Part shown: piece after piece, positions 38,901-46,752 of the stretch
Numbering within the stretch: position 1 is the stretch's first letter
How the letters are laid out: each line of letters opens with the position of its first letter
DNA from: Variovorax sp. J2L1-78
GTDB taxonomy: Bacteria; Pseudomonadota; Gammaproteobacteria; Burkholderiales; Burkholderiaceae_C
Direction: 5' to 3'
Length of the DNA stretch: 64,000 nucleotides
Assembly (NCBI RefSeq): GCF_030317205.1
Contig: NZ_JASZYB010000004.1
Span: 558,001 to 622,000 of the forward strand
The notes under the pieces: generated by a model
What the model was told of the DNA's origin: nothing
Database searches by the model: none
Seen by the model: only the letters and a program-made list of their open reading frames with translations
Translations under genes and position numbers: made by a program

Positions 38901-40166
38901 AACGGCGCCCTGCGCAACGCATCGCAGCCGGTCAGCCCGCTGCAGTCGGAACTGCAGGCGCTGGAAGTCGACCGCAGCCCGACGATCACCGCGGGCACCG
39001 TCTACCGCAACCGCGCCGGCGAGAGCGGCCTCAGCCGCCTGACCGACCTGCAGGTGCCGGTGCAGGCGCGCCTCCCGGTCGGCGAAGGCAAGATGGTCGT
39101 GAGCGCCACGCCGACCGTGATCGATGCCGGCAAGCTGTCGGGCGACTACGCCACGCGCAGCCGCTTCGGCGAAGGGCCCCTCGGCGGACTCGCGGACTCG
39201 GTGCTGAACACGACCGCACCGGGCTCGCAGAACGCCAGCGGCGTCGGCCTGGCGGTCGGCTACGAAGGCAAGAACCTGAACGCCAGCGTGGGCACCACGC
39301 CGCTGGGCTTCCAGGAGACCAACGTGATCGGCAGCGTGAGCTACGGCGGCGCCGTCACCGACACCCTGTCGCTCAAGGGAGAACTCTCTCGCCGCCCGAT
39401 CACCGACAGCCTGCTGTCCTTCGCGGGCACCAAGGACCCGCTGACCGGCCAGAAATGGGGCGGCGTGGTCGCCAACGGCGCACGCATGGACGTGACGCGC
39501 GACGACGGCACCTATGGCCTGTATGGCTACGGGTCCTATGGCGTGCTCACCGGTCTGAACGTGGCGGACAACAACCGCGCCGAAGTCGGCGGCGGCATGT
39601 ACATGCACATCCTGCGCGGCACCGGCTCGAACCTCACCGCCGGCATGAACATCGGGTTGATGCACTACGACAAGAACCTGAGCTCCTTCACCTACGGGCA
39701 CGGCGGCTACTTCAGCCCGCAGCGCTACGTGAGCGTGGCCTTCCCGGTGGACTGGAGCGGTCGCGCCAACCGGCTGTCGTGGCGCGTCAACGCCTCGCTG
39801 GGCGTGCAGTCGTTCACTCAGAACGATTCGCCCTACTTCCCGACCGACGCGGTGCGGCAGAACGTGAGCTACGCGGCGGCCGGCGAAGCGCAGCGCCTGA
39901 ACCTCACGGGCCCGGGCTACACCGGCATGTACGCGGGCAGCACCGAAACGGGCCTGGCCTACAACTTCGCGGGCGTTCTCGAATACCAGCTGGCACCGCA
40001 GCTCTACCTGGGCGGCGCGCTGGGCCTGAACAACGCGCAGAACTACCGGCAGCTGACCGGCAGCATCTACCTGCGCTACCTGTTCGGCGGCTCGAGCATC
40101 CTGGGCAATGCATCGGCCACGCCGGGCCTGAGCCCGTTCAATTCGCCCTACACGCCGCTGCTCTGA
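35886..40166 (+). CDS. bcsC: Cellulose export outer-membrane protein BcsC
   Basis: A 1426-residue protein. A signal peptide ends near residue 47 (GPLWAQ). Most of residues 50-830 are TPR helices forming a periplasmic scaffold. Residues about 840-1005 form an Ala/Pro/Thr-rich linker that is low-complexity. The C-terminal 400 residues are the BcsC beta-barrel (VQARLPVGEGKM onward, ending YLRYLFGG). The start at 35886 is preferred for its GGAG ribosome-binding site; 35874 and 35910 (TGATG with bcsZ) are alternatives. It ends the operon, followed convergently by the c-di-GMP genes. Confidence 0.94.
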   Translation: MPIHPDRLMRGATPSLPAPGARRPTAGQWIAGLGVVGALCASGPLWAQNDASAALIEQGNYWQGMGRADLAEESWRKLLRVDPNSADALYGMSQVELARSKPDAAREWIGRLRTAHPTDARLARFQQGAQQAGGPQTDLQRARAAAQAGRTAEAIQLYRAIFDNRPPPEPLAVEYYQLLGGTPQGWDEGRRGLEQLVKDKPDNLNYRLALAQLQTYREPSRREGIRTLAELAKRPSVGTAARASWRQALIWLDARAPDAPLYEAYLDGQSDPAVTARLESLTKPDTAATPVSPAAQPLGEGYRALDRGDTTTAEARFQQALRVQPGDSEALGGMGLIRLRQERFAQAQDYLEQASRTGARKWASALQSATYWNLVGQANTARDRNDLPAAQALLERAVRLDAREPVGQITLADLRAAQGELPAAEQGYKRVLDAKPNDAQALRGLINVYTRQGRAEEALALSQKLTPEQAAQIGGLQNVRVEQIRAVARQQNERGDAAGAQRTLEDAMLANPDSPWLRLDLANIYRRQGLMPQARGVMDGLLMSQPDMPDALYASALLASDAGDPVAGLQYLEKVPAAARTRDMTQLQRKLWAQGQTQQAIALAKQGQPAVARNVLQQTEATLGRDMPAEMWGDLATAYAEIGDAPRALAMSRQLLSRGPNPSIGDRLLYASILMKTKQDVELTAVLRQLQATQMTAAQRSDFDNLRTAWSLRQADALREMGNLEAAYNALAPVLAERPNDPGVMAALARLYSAARDERQALALYQRILQRSPTDLDTLLAAAASASALKEHGDAEAYVLAALKQAPDQSRTLAAAGRVYRNAGDNGRAEQYLRAAVAAETRVASGQARTPVPGAAPAPAANPFAGMTGGAPSAAMVLGGAAMQPVSLPNQAAYPAAYPVATQPAPATYGKVNVPAGTAGLPWADTSARAPTQVAGGTAARRNAAATNRSTPATATPAVAATPFSPQPAAAPGTLAGGYPLPVPGSNSEPFPASAASGISGDSNWNGALRNASQPVSPLQSELQALEVDRSPTITAGTVYRNRAGESGLSRLTDLQVPVQARLPVGEGKMVVSATPTVIDAGKLSGDYATRSRFGEGPLGGLADSVLNTTAPGSQNASGVGLAVGYEGKNLNASVGTTPLGFQETNVIGSVSYGGAVTDTLSLKGELSRRPITDSLLSFAGTKDPLTGQKWGGVVANGARMDVTRDDGTYGLYGYGSYGVLTGLNVADNNRAEVGGGMYMHILRGTGSNLTAGMNIGLMHYDKNLSSFTYGHGGYFSPQRYVSVAFPVDWSGRANRLSWRVNASLGVQSFTQNDSPYFPTDAVRQNVSYAAAGEAQRLNLTGPGYTGMYAGSTETGLAYNFAGVLEYQLAPQLYLGGALGLNNAQNYRQLTGSIYLRYLFGGSSILGNASATPGLSPFNSPYTPLL

Positions 40167-40197
40167 GCGCGGCCCGCGGTGCGAACGCAGGCCCGGC

Positions 40198-41841
40198 TCA
40201 GCTGCAGTCCCCGGCGCGGCCCCAGAGCGGGGCGCGCTCGTAGTCGGCGATCCAGCCCGGCAGCGCGTCAGGTTCCATGGGCCGCGCGATGCCGTAGCCC
40301 TGGCCCAGGGTGCAGCCCAGCGCCATCAGCGCGCCGCCGTGCGCGACCGACTCCACGCCTTCGGCAATCGCCTTCAGGCCGAGTCCCTGGGCCAGCAGCA
40401 GGATGCCCTTGACGATCGCCTGGTCCTCGGCGTTGTCGATCACGCCATTGACGAAGGACTGGTCGAGCTTGAGCGCCGCCACCGGCAGCCGGCGCAGGTA
40501 GGTGAGCGACGAATAGCCGGTGCCGAAGTCGTCCATGGCCACCGGCACGCCGAAGGACTTGCACGCCTCGATGAAGCGGGTGACGGTGGCGAAGTCCTTG
40601 ATGGCGCTGGTCTCGAGGATCTCGAGCTCGAGCGTGCCGGCCGGCAGGCCGGGGTAGCGCGCCAGGTGTTCGCCGAGCCGCTCGATGAAGTCCGAGCGCT
40701 GCATCTGGCGCGGGTTGATGTTCACGCTCACCGAGGTGCCGGTGCCCGCGGCCTGCCAGGCCGCGGCCTGGCGCAGGGCCTCGCCGATGGCCCAGTCGCC
40801 CAGCTGTTCCACCAGTTCGTGGTTCTCGATGTGCGGGATGAAGTCGCCCGGCTGCAGCTGGCCGTAGGCCGGATGCCGCCAGCGGATCAGCGCCTCGGCG
40901 CCGATGACACGGCCGCAGCGCATGTCCACCTTGGGCTGGTAGGCCAGCCAGAACTCGCCCCGCGCCATGCCTTCGGCCATCGCCCGCCGAAGCTCCAGCG
41001 ACTCCTGCTCTTCGAGTGCCTGGCTGGCATCGAAGAAATGCAGCTGGCTGCCGCCGGCCCGCTTGGCGAAGAAGACCGCATGCTGCGCGTGCTGCAGCAT
41101 CACCTCGGTCGGCTGCTCGGCGTCGGCCATCAGCGCCACGCCCACGCTGGCGCGCAGGCGGGCGGTGTCGTCCTTGAGCCGGAACGGGTGCGCCAGCCGC
41201 GCGAGCAGCTGGGCCACCAGGTTTTCGCACTGCTGCCGGCTGCCGACGGACACCGCCAGCGCGAACTCGTCGCCCCCCACGCGCGCGACGACGGCCTCGT
41301 GCGGCAGGCCCGCCTTCAGGCGGCGCGCCACCTCCCGCAGCACGGTGTCGCCGCCCATCGGGCCGAAGCGATCGTTGACGTCGCGGAAGCGGTCGATGTC
41401 CAGGTAGCAGACGGCCAGCAGCCGCCCGTCGCGCAGGTTCAGTCGCTCGCGCAGTTCCTCGACCGCCGGAATGCGGTTGGGCAGCCGGGTGAGCGCATCG
41501 TGGCGCGCCAGGAAGTCGATCCGGCCGGCCCGTGCGCCGCGCGCGACCGGACTGAAGGACCAGAGCACGCAGAAGTCATCCATGCGCTCGGCCCGCGCGT
41601 CGACGCGCACCGTGCCGCCGTCATGCGTCTTGAGCAGCAGGTCGGGGCCGTCGACACCGCCGCGCGCCGGCACCGGGATGCCGGACGCGTTGATGCACAC
41701 GTCGGAGAACGGCAGATCGATCAGCGCCCCCACGGGATAACCCAGCAGTTGATGGGCATCCTCGTCGGCCCACAGGATCTGGCCTTCGCAGATGGTGAGG
41801 TGGCCGGACAGGGTGCGGGCGAGCATGGATGGGGTCGACAC
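40198..41841 (-). CDS. GGDEF-EAL c-di-GMP turnover protein
   Basis: A 547-residue cytoplasmic protein. An N-terminal PAS-like region spans about residues 1-105. The GGDEF motif (189-193) is intact but no RxxD inhibitory site precedes it. The EAL domain begins near residue 285 with YQPKVD, EAL at 316-318, and has ETSA, DDFGTGYSS and EGVES, the metal and catalytic set of active phosphodiesterases. Both activities are possible; many such hybrids use the GGDEF only to bind GTP. It is convergent with bcsC and 15 bases downstream of the PAS-GGDEF gene, so the two are one operon. The start is GTG 41841, with ATG 41826 possible. Confidence 0.93.
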   Translation of the reverse strand: MSTPSMLARTLSGHLTICEGQILWADEDAHQLLGYPVGALIDLPFSDVCINASGIPVPARGGVDGPDLLLKTHDGGTVRVDARAERMDDFCVLWSFSPVARGARAGRIDFLARHDALTRLPNRIPAVEELRERLNLRDGRLLAVCYLDIDRFRDVNDRFGPMGGDTVLREVARRLKAGLPHEAVVARVGGDEFALAVSVGSRQQCENLVAQLLARLAHPFRLKDDTARLRASVGVALMADAEQPTEVMLQHAQHAVFFAKRAGGSQLHFFDASQALEEQESLELRRAMAEGMARGEFWLAYQPKVDMRCGRVIGAEALIRWRHPAYGQLQPGDFIPHIENHELVEQLGDWAIGEALRQAAAWQAAGTGTSVSVNINPRQMQRSDFIERLGEHLARYPGLPAGTLELEILETSAIKDFATVTRFIEACKSFGVPVAMDDFGTGYSSLTYLRRLPVAALKLDQSFVNGVIDNAEDQAIVKGILLLAQGLGLKAIAEGVESVAHGGALMALGCTLGQGYGIARPMEPDALPGWIADYERAPLWGRAGDCS

Positions 41842-41856
41842 GGTGGGATTGTCGGC

Positions 41857-43341
41857 TCAGACCGGCGGCGTCGGGGACGGCGCGTCGCCATTGCGACGTT
41901 TCACATGGGTCTCGTAGTGCAGCGCCTTGTCGCGGTACATCGCCTTGTCGGCACGCATCAGGGCCCCCTCGAGCGGCTCGCCCACTTCGCAGGTCGCGAT
42001 GCCGACGGCCAGGCTCAGCACGTGGCCGCTGCGGCCGGCGTAGAACTGGTTGTTGAGGTCGACCATCGACAGGATGCGCTCGCGCAGCGTCTCGGCGCCA
42101 CGCTCGTCGGTGGCGGGCATCAGCACAGCGAATTCGTCGCCGCCGACGCGTGCCGGCCAGGCCGGGCTCTCGGCCGCCTGGCCGAGCACCTCGCCGACAC
42201 GGCGCAGCAGCGCATCGCCGGCCGCATGGCCGTCCTCGTCGTTCACCTGCTTCAAGCCGTTGAGGTCGATCAGCAGCACCGACACCGGCCACGGCCCCTT
42301 GCGGTTCAGGCGGTTGAGCTCCTCGGTGTAGAAGGTGCGGTTGCGCAGCTGCGTCAGGACGTCGTGCTTGCCCAGGTATTCGAGGTAGGCCTCGGCCTTC
42401 TTGCGCGCCGTGATGTCCATCAGCGAGACCAGCACCATGCTCCAGTCGTGCAGATGCGCCTCGAGCACCGCGAACTGCATGTGGATGTTGACCAGCTCGC
42501 CGCTGAGCGAGTAGTTGATCACCTCGCGGTGCTGCAGCGTCTTGCCGACCCACAGGTCCTGCAGCTGTTCGGCGAAGGAGTCGCGCATCTCGTCGCGGAA
42601 GATGCGCGGGATGTTCTCGAGCAGCATGCGGCGGTCGTCGGCCGCGAACATGCGCAGGGTCTCGCGGTTGACGTCGATCACCCGGATCTCCTCGATGCAG
42701 CGGGTGACGAATTCCGGATGCACCTTGAGGAAGGTGTTGAAGTCGGTGATGCCGCGCTTGCGGATGTCGTCCAGCAGCTTCTTGACCGCGCTGAAGTCTT
42801 CCACCCACAGCGACACCGGCGAATGCTCGAAGAGGCCTTGCGCGTACTGCGCGCTGGCCTCGCGTTCGCGCACGGCCTTCATGCGCGCCGTGATGTCGTC
42901 GAGCGACACCAGCACGCGGTCCCACGTGGTCTCGTGGCCCGGCAGGATGCGCACGCGCAGCTGCACGTCGAGCCGGCGACCGTCGAGCGTGTAGTTGACC
43001 GTGGTGTTCTCGTAGAGCAGCTTGCCCCGCCAGAGCTGGTCGAGCTCATGGGTCATCAGCTCGGCCATGTCGCCGCTGAAGATCTGGCCGAGGCCGGCGA
43101 CCAGCGCGGCGTGGTCGGCCGCGCCGAAGAGGTCGAGCGTGGTCTGGTTGACCTTGAGCACCTGGATCGACGACATGCACTCGCCCACGCGCGCCGGGTC
43201 GGCCCGCAGATGGGCGATCAGGTCTTCGACGCCTTCGGCACGCCAGCGCTCGAAGATCCGTCGCACTGCACTGAAGTCTTCCACCCACAGCGACACCGGC
43301 GCCAGGTCGAACATGGACTCGAAATCGGTCAGCTGGGACAT
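41857..43341 (-). CDS. Diguanylate cyclase with two tandem PAS modules
   Basis: A 494-residue cytoplasmic protein. Two homologous PAS modules (about residues 10-155 and 170-315) both start with PVSLWVEDFSAV and contain a conserved VLVSL...DITAR coiled linker to the next domain. The C-terminal GGDEF domain has GGDEF at 400-404 and a normal A-site, without a clear RxxD I-site. No phosphodiesterase domain follows. It should make c-di-GMP in response to a ligand or partner sensed by the PAS modules. The coiled linker after the second module likely transmits the signal. It precedes the GGDEF-EAL gene by 15 bases. Confidence 0.93.
   Translation of the reverse strand: MSQLTDFESMFDLAPVSLWVEDFSAVRRIFERWRAEGVEDLIAHLRADPARVGECMSSIQVLKVNQTTLDLFGAADHAALVAGLGQIFSGDMAELMTHELDQLWRGKLLYENTTVNYTLDGRRLDVQLRVRILPGHETTWDRVLVSLDDITARMKAVREREASAQYAQGLFEHSPVSLWVEDFSAVKKLLDDIRKRGITDFNTFLKVHPEFVTRCIEEIRVIDVNRETLRMFAADDRRMLLENIPRIFRDEMRDSFAEQLQDLWVGKTLQHREVINYSLSGELVNIHMQFAVLEAHLHDWSMVLVSLMDITARKKAEAYLEYLGKHDVLTQLRNRTFYTEELNRLNRKGPWPVSVLLIDLNGLKQVNDEDGHAAGDALLRRVGEVLGQAAESPAWPARVGGDEFAVLMPATDERGAETLRERILSMVDLNNQFYAGRSGHVLSLAVGIATCEVGEPLEGALMRADKAMYRDKALHYETHVKRRNGDAPSPTPPV
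42791..42821. repeat. Direct repeat, copy A, within the PAS-GGDEF gene
   Basis: A 31-base stretch, beginning CTGAAGTCTTCCACCCACAG, is identical to positions 43271-43301. It encodes the PVSLWVEDFSA motif of the second PAS module. The 480-base offset equals one module, so it marks the internal duplication. Confidence 0.9.
43271..43301. repeat. Direct repeat, copy B, within the PAS-GGDEF gene
   Basis: The exact match to 42791-42821, encoding the same motif in the first PAS module. Flanking sequence has diverged on both sides, so this patch was retained by selection or homogenised by gene conversion. Confidence 0.9.
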
Positions 43342-43358
43342 GGTTGCTTTTCTTCGGC

Positions 43359-44612
43359 TCAGACAGGCGCCCGCACAGCGGGGGCCTTGGGCGCACGCGT
43401 CACCCAGTTGAACAACGGCGTGGCCATCAGCGTGGTCAGGATCGCCATGAGGACCAGGATCGAGAACAGCCCCGGCTCGATCACACCGGCCTGCAGGCCG
43501 ATGTTGATGATGATCAGCTCCATCAACCCGCGGGCGTTCATCAGCGAACCGATGGCCATCGCGTCGCGGTTGCTCTCGCCGGACGCGCGTGCCGCGGCCC
43601 AGCAGGCGATGCCCTTGCCACAGAACGAGGCCGCCAGGATCGCGACCGCCGCCAGCAGGATGCCCGGGTCCAGCAGCACCCCCAGGCGGGTGTTGAGGCC
43701 GGAATAGGTGAAGAACATCGGCAGCAGGAAGACCACCACGAAGGGCTGCAGCTGCGCGCGCAGCTTCTCGGTGAGCGCGCCGCGCGGCAGCACCGCACCG
43801 AGCAGGAAGCCGCCGAACACGGCGTGGATGCCGATGGCGTCCATGGCGAAGGCGCTCAGCGCGAACAGCACCAGCGCGGTCGCCAGCAGGGTGGAACTCA
43901 AGGGCGCATCGGGCCGCACATAGGCGGCCAGCCGCTTGAGCAACCGCGAACCGATGAAGATCATGAAGAGCGCATAGACGATGCCGCCGCCGATCGCGGC
44001 ATAGGCACCGCCCCACTGGCCGCCGAAGCTCGCCAGCACGATGGCCAGGATGCACCAGGCGGCCGCGTCGTCGACCGCGCCGGCCGTGAGCGCCAGCGTG
44101 CCCAGCGAGGTGCCGGCCAGGCCGCGCTCGTGGATGATGCGCGCCAGCATCGGGAAGGCCGTGATGGCAATGGCCGCGCCCAGAAACAGCGCCGCTTCGA
44201 GCGGCTTGGCCTGGGCGGAGAACAGGCCGGGAACGGTGAGCAGCCAGGGGATCAGCGCGAAGGCCAGTACGAAGGGCACGAAGATGCCGGCGGCCGACAC
44301 CGAGACCGCGCTGCGGAAACGGCTCTTGAAGTGATCGGCGCGGAACTCGGTGCCCACGAGGAACATGTACATGCCCACGCCCAGCTGCCCACCGACGTAG
44401 AGCATGCCCAGCGTCTCCTTCGGGAACAGCGCGCGCTGGAGTTCCGGGAAGGCCCAGCCCAGCAGCGACGGGCCCAGCGCCACGCCGGCAATCATCTCGC
44501 CCACCACCTGCGGCTGCCCGAGCGCCTGCGCCAGGCGGCCGACGACCTGGCAGACCGTGATGATCACGGCGATCTGCAGGAAGAAGTAGACGGAAAGTTG
44601 CGTCGTGGGCAT
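43359..44612 (-). CDS. CPA2-family cation:proton antiporter
   Basis: A 417-residue inner-membrane protein with about 12-13 hydrophobic segments and no cytosolic NAD-binding (TrkA-N) domain. The segments GEMIAGVALGPSLLG, ITAFPMLARII and TAGAVDDAAAWCILAI, with the paired Asp residues, are hallmarks of the monovalent cation:proton antiporter-2 family (NapA/KefB-like). It should exchange Na+ or K+ for H+. It is followed 17 bases later on the same strand by the PAS-GGDEF gene and could be cotranscribed with it. Cation specificity is not readable. Confidence 0.9.
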   Translation of the reverse strand: MPTTQLSVYFFLQIAVIITVCQVVGRLAQALGQPQVVGEMIAGVALGPSLLGWAFPELQRALFPKETLGMLYVGGQLGVGMYMFLVGTEFRADHFKSRFRSAVSVSAAGIFVPFVLAFALIPWLLTVPGLFSAQAKPLEAALFLGAAIAITAFPMLARIIHERGLAGTSLGTLALTAGAVDDAAAWCILAIVLASFGGQWGGAYAAIGGGIVYALFMIFIGSRLLKRLAAYVRPDAPLSSTLLATALVLFALSAFAMDAIGIHAVFGGFLLGAVLPRGALTEKLRAQLQPFVVVFLLPMFFTYSGLNTRLGVLLDPGILLAAVAILAASFCGKGIACWAAARASGESNRDAMAIGSLMNARGLMELIIINIGLQAGVIEPGLFSILVLMAILTTLMATPLFNWVTRAPKAPAVRAPV

Positions 44613-44680
44613 ACGGTGGGCGGAGAAATCTTTGACATTCGTTCACAAACGTCCGAGAGGGATTATGTCCGTCGCCGCAT

Positions 44681-45652
44681 TCAAGAAACGGGCCGCAACC
44701 CGGTCGCGACGGTGGGATGGCGCAGACGCACGCGCAACTCCCGTTTGAGCCGCCCGTTGTCCAGCCGCCGCGATTCGCCCATGAAGCTCAGCAGCGACAC
44801 GGGCAGCTGCGCCTGTGCGGCGTCGCGCGCGATGCGCGGCGGCCGTGGCACACCGTACAGATCGGCGGCCAGGTCGATGTAGTCGCCCATCTTCAGTTCG
44901 GTGTCGTCGCTGGCATGGAAGACGCGCTGCGTGCCGCCGCGCCAGAGCGCCGCCACGCAGATGCGCGCCAGGTCGTCGGCATGGATGTGGTTGGTGTAGA
45001 CATCGTCCTCGCTGCGCAGCACCGGCGTGCCCTTGCGCAGGCGCTCGCGCGGCGTGCCGCCCGTGCGATCGGGTGCGTAGATGCCGGGAATGCGCAGGAT
45101 GCGCGTCGCCACGCCGGCCCGCCCCAGCCAGCGCACGGCGCGCTCGGCGTCGACGCGCCGGTGCGCCCGTGGCGTGTGCGGACGGACGGCGCGCGTCTCG
45201 TCGATGCGCGCACCGCCGCAGTCGCCGTAGACGCCACTGGTCGAACCGTAGACCAGCGCGGCGGGCAGCGAGCGCTGGTGCAAGGCGCGCACCAGCGCCG
45301 TGGTGCGCGCGTCGCGCCACCAGCGCGGGCCCTCGACATTGGCCGGCGGTGCCAGATGCAGCACACGGTCGGCCAGGCCAGCCAGCCGGCGCAGGCTCGC
45401 AGGCGCATCGAGATCGGCCACCAGCGGGCGCACGCCGGCCGCGCGCAGGGCGCTCACGCGCTCGGGCGACGAGGTCAGCGCGAGCACCTGCACCCGGCCC
45501 CGCAGGAGCGACGCCGCACGCAGGCCGATGTCGCCGCAGCCGACGATCAGCACGCGTTGCCGTCGGAAGCGCGCGGGCAGCGCGCCGGAAGGGTTGTGGA
45601 TTGAGGGCAAAATCGAGGACTTCCCGCTGAGACGAACCCGAAGAATACCCAT
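44681..45652 (-). CDS. NAD(P)-dependent epimerase/SDR-like protein
   Basis: About 323 residues from ATG 45652, or 309 from a TTG at 45610. The N-terminal Rossmann motif VLIVGCGDIGLRAASLL lies 25-35 residues in. YGSTSGVYGDCGG and IPGIYAPDRTGG fit the atypical extended SDR group (YeeZ-like), in which the usual YxxxK may be altered. The substrate is unknown. ATG 45652 shares two bases with the start of the divergent gene on the other strand, so its 5' region would lie inside that gene; the TTG start is therefore a serious alternative. Confidence 0.8.
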   Translation of the reverse strand: MGILRVRLSGKSSILPSIHNPSGALPARFRRQRVLIVGCGDIGLRAASLLRGRVQVLALTSSPERVSALRAAGVRPLVADLDAPASLRRLAGLADRVLHLAPPANVEGPRWWRDARTTALVRALHQRSLPAALVYGSTSGVYGDCGGARIDETRAVRPHTPRAHRRVDAERAVRWLGRAGVATRILRIPGIYAPDRTGGTPRERLRKGTPVLRSEDDVYTNHIHADDLARICVAALWRGGTQRVFHASDDTELKMGDYIDLAADLYGVPRPPRIARDAAQAQLPVSLLSFMGESRRLDNGRLKRELRVRLRHPTVATGLRPVS

Positions 45653-46715
45653 GACGAGCGCACCCCCGCACGAGGCCGGCTTCCAGATCACCGTCGAGCC
45701 CAGTGGACGACAGTTCACCGCCCAGGGCGACGAAACCATCCTCGCTGCCGGCATCCGCCAGGGCATCGGCCTGCCCTACGGCTGCAAGGACGGCGCCTGC
45801 GGCTCCTGCAAGTGCCGCAAGCTCTCGGGCGAAGTCACCCATGGCCCGCACCAGAGCAAGGCGCTGAGCGCCGAGGAGGAACTCGCCGGCTTCGTGCTGA
45901 CCTGCTGCGCCACCGCCACCAGCGACGTGATGCTCGAATCGCGCCAGGTGACCGAGCTGGGCGCCTTCCCGATCCGCAAGATGCCCTCGCGCGTGCTGGC
46001 GATGTCCAAGCTCTCGCACGACGTGATGATGGTGCGGCTGCAGCTACCGGCCGGCGAGCCGCTGCAGTTCCATGCCGGGCAGTACGTCGAGTTCCTCCTG
46101 CGCGATGGCGCGCGCCGCAGCTATTCGATGGCCAATGCACCGCACACGCTGAGCGAACCGGGCACCGGCATCGAGCTGCACATCCGCCACCTGCCCGGCG
46201 GCAAGTTCACCGACCATGTGTTCGGCGCGATGAAGGAGAAGGAAATCCTGCGCATCGAGGGGCCCTACGGCAGCTTCTTCCTGCGCGAGGACTCCGACAA
46301 GCCGATCGTCATGCTCGCCTCGGGCACCGGCTTCGCGCCGATCAAGGCGCTGATCGAGCACATGAAGTTCAAGGCCATCGACCGGCCCGCCACCGTGTAC
46401 TGGGGCGGCCGCCGGCCGGAGGATCTGTACATGGACGACTGGCTGCGCGCGCAGATGGCCGAGATGCCGAACCTGCGCTATGTGCCGGTGGTGTCGAACG
46501 CCGTGCCCGACGACAACTGGACCGGCCGCACCGGCTTCGTCCACCGCGCCGTGCTCGAGGACGTCGCCGACCTGTCGGGCCACCAGGTGTATGCCTGCGG
46601 TGCGCCGATCGTGGTCGACTCGGCCAAGCGCGACTACGTGGCCGAGGCCGGCCTCCCCGCGGACGAGTTCTACGCGGACGCCTTCACGACGGAAGCCGAC
46701 AAGGCCCTTCCCTGA
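45651..46715 (+). CDS. Ferredoxin-type NAD(P)H flavin reductase, annotated as CDP-6-deoxy-glucoseen reductase-like
   Basis: A 354-residue electron-transfer protein. An N-terminal plant-type [2Fe-2S] domain uses Cys45, Cys50, Cys53 and Cys85. An FAD domain with RSYSMAN follows, then an NAD domain with LASGTGFAPI and a C-terminal YACGAP. This layout is shared by oxygenase reductases and by AscD-type CDP-6-deoxy-3,4-glucoseen reductases, the name given to this group in Burkholderiales. No dideoxysugar genes are adjacent, so the name may not reflect its job. An electron-supply role for an unknown partner is more cautious. Confidence 0.85.
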   Translation: MTSAPPHEAGFQITVEPSGRQFTAQGDETILAAGIRQGIGLPYGCKDGACGSCKCRKLSGEVTHGPHQSKALSAEEELAGFVLTCCATATSDVMLESRQVTELGAFPIRKMPSRVLAMSKLSHDVMMVRLQLPAGEPLQFHAGQYVEFLLRDGARRSYSMANAPHTLSEPGTGIELHIRHLPGGKFTDHVFGAMKEKEILRIEGPYGSFFLREDSDKPIVMLASGTGFAPIKALIEHMKFKAIDRPATVYWGGRRPEDLYMDDWLRAQMAEMPNLRYVPVVSNAVPDDNWTGRTGFVHRAVLEDVADLSGHQVYACGAPIVVDSAKRDYVAEAGLPADEFYADAFTTEADKALP

Positions 46716-46752
46716 CATCCCCCTCTTTCTGAACGACGGACGACAACGAACA

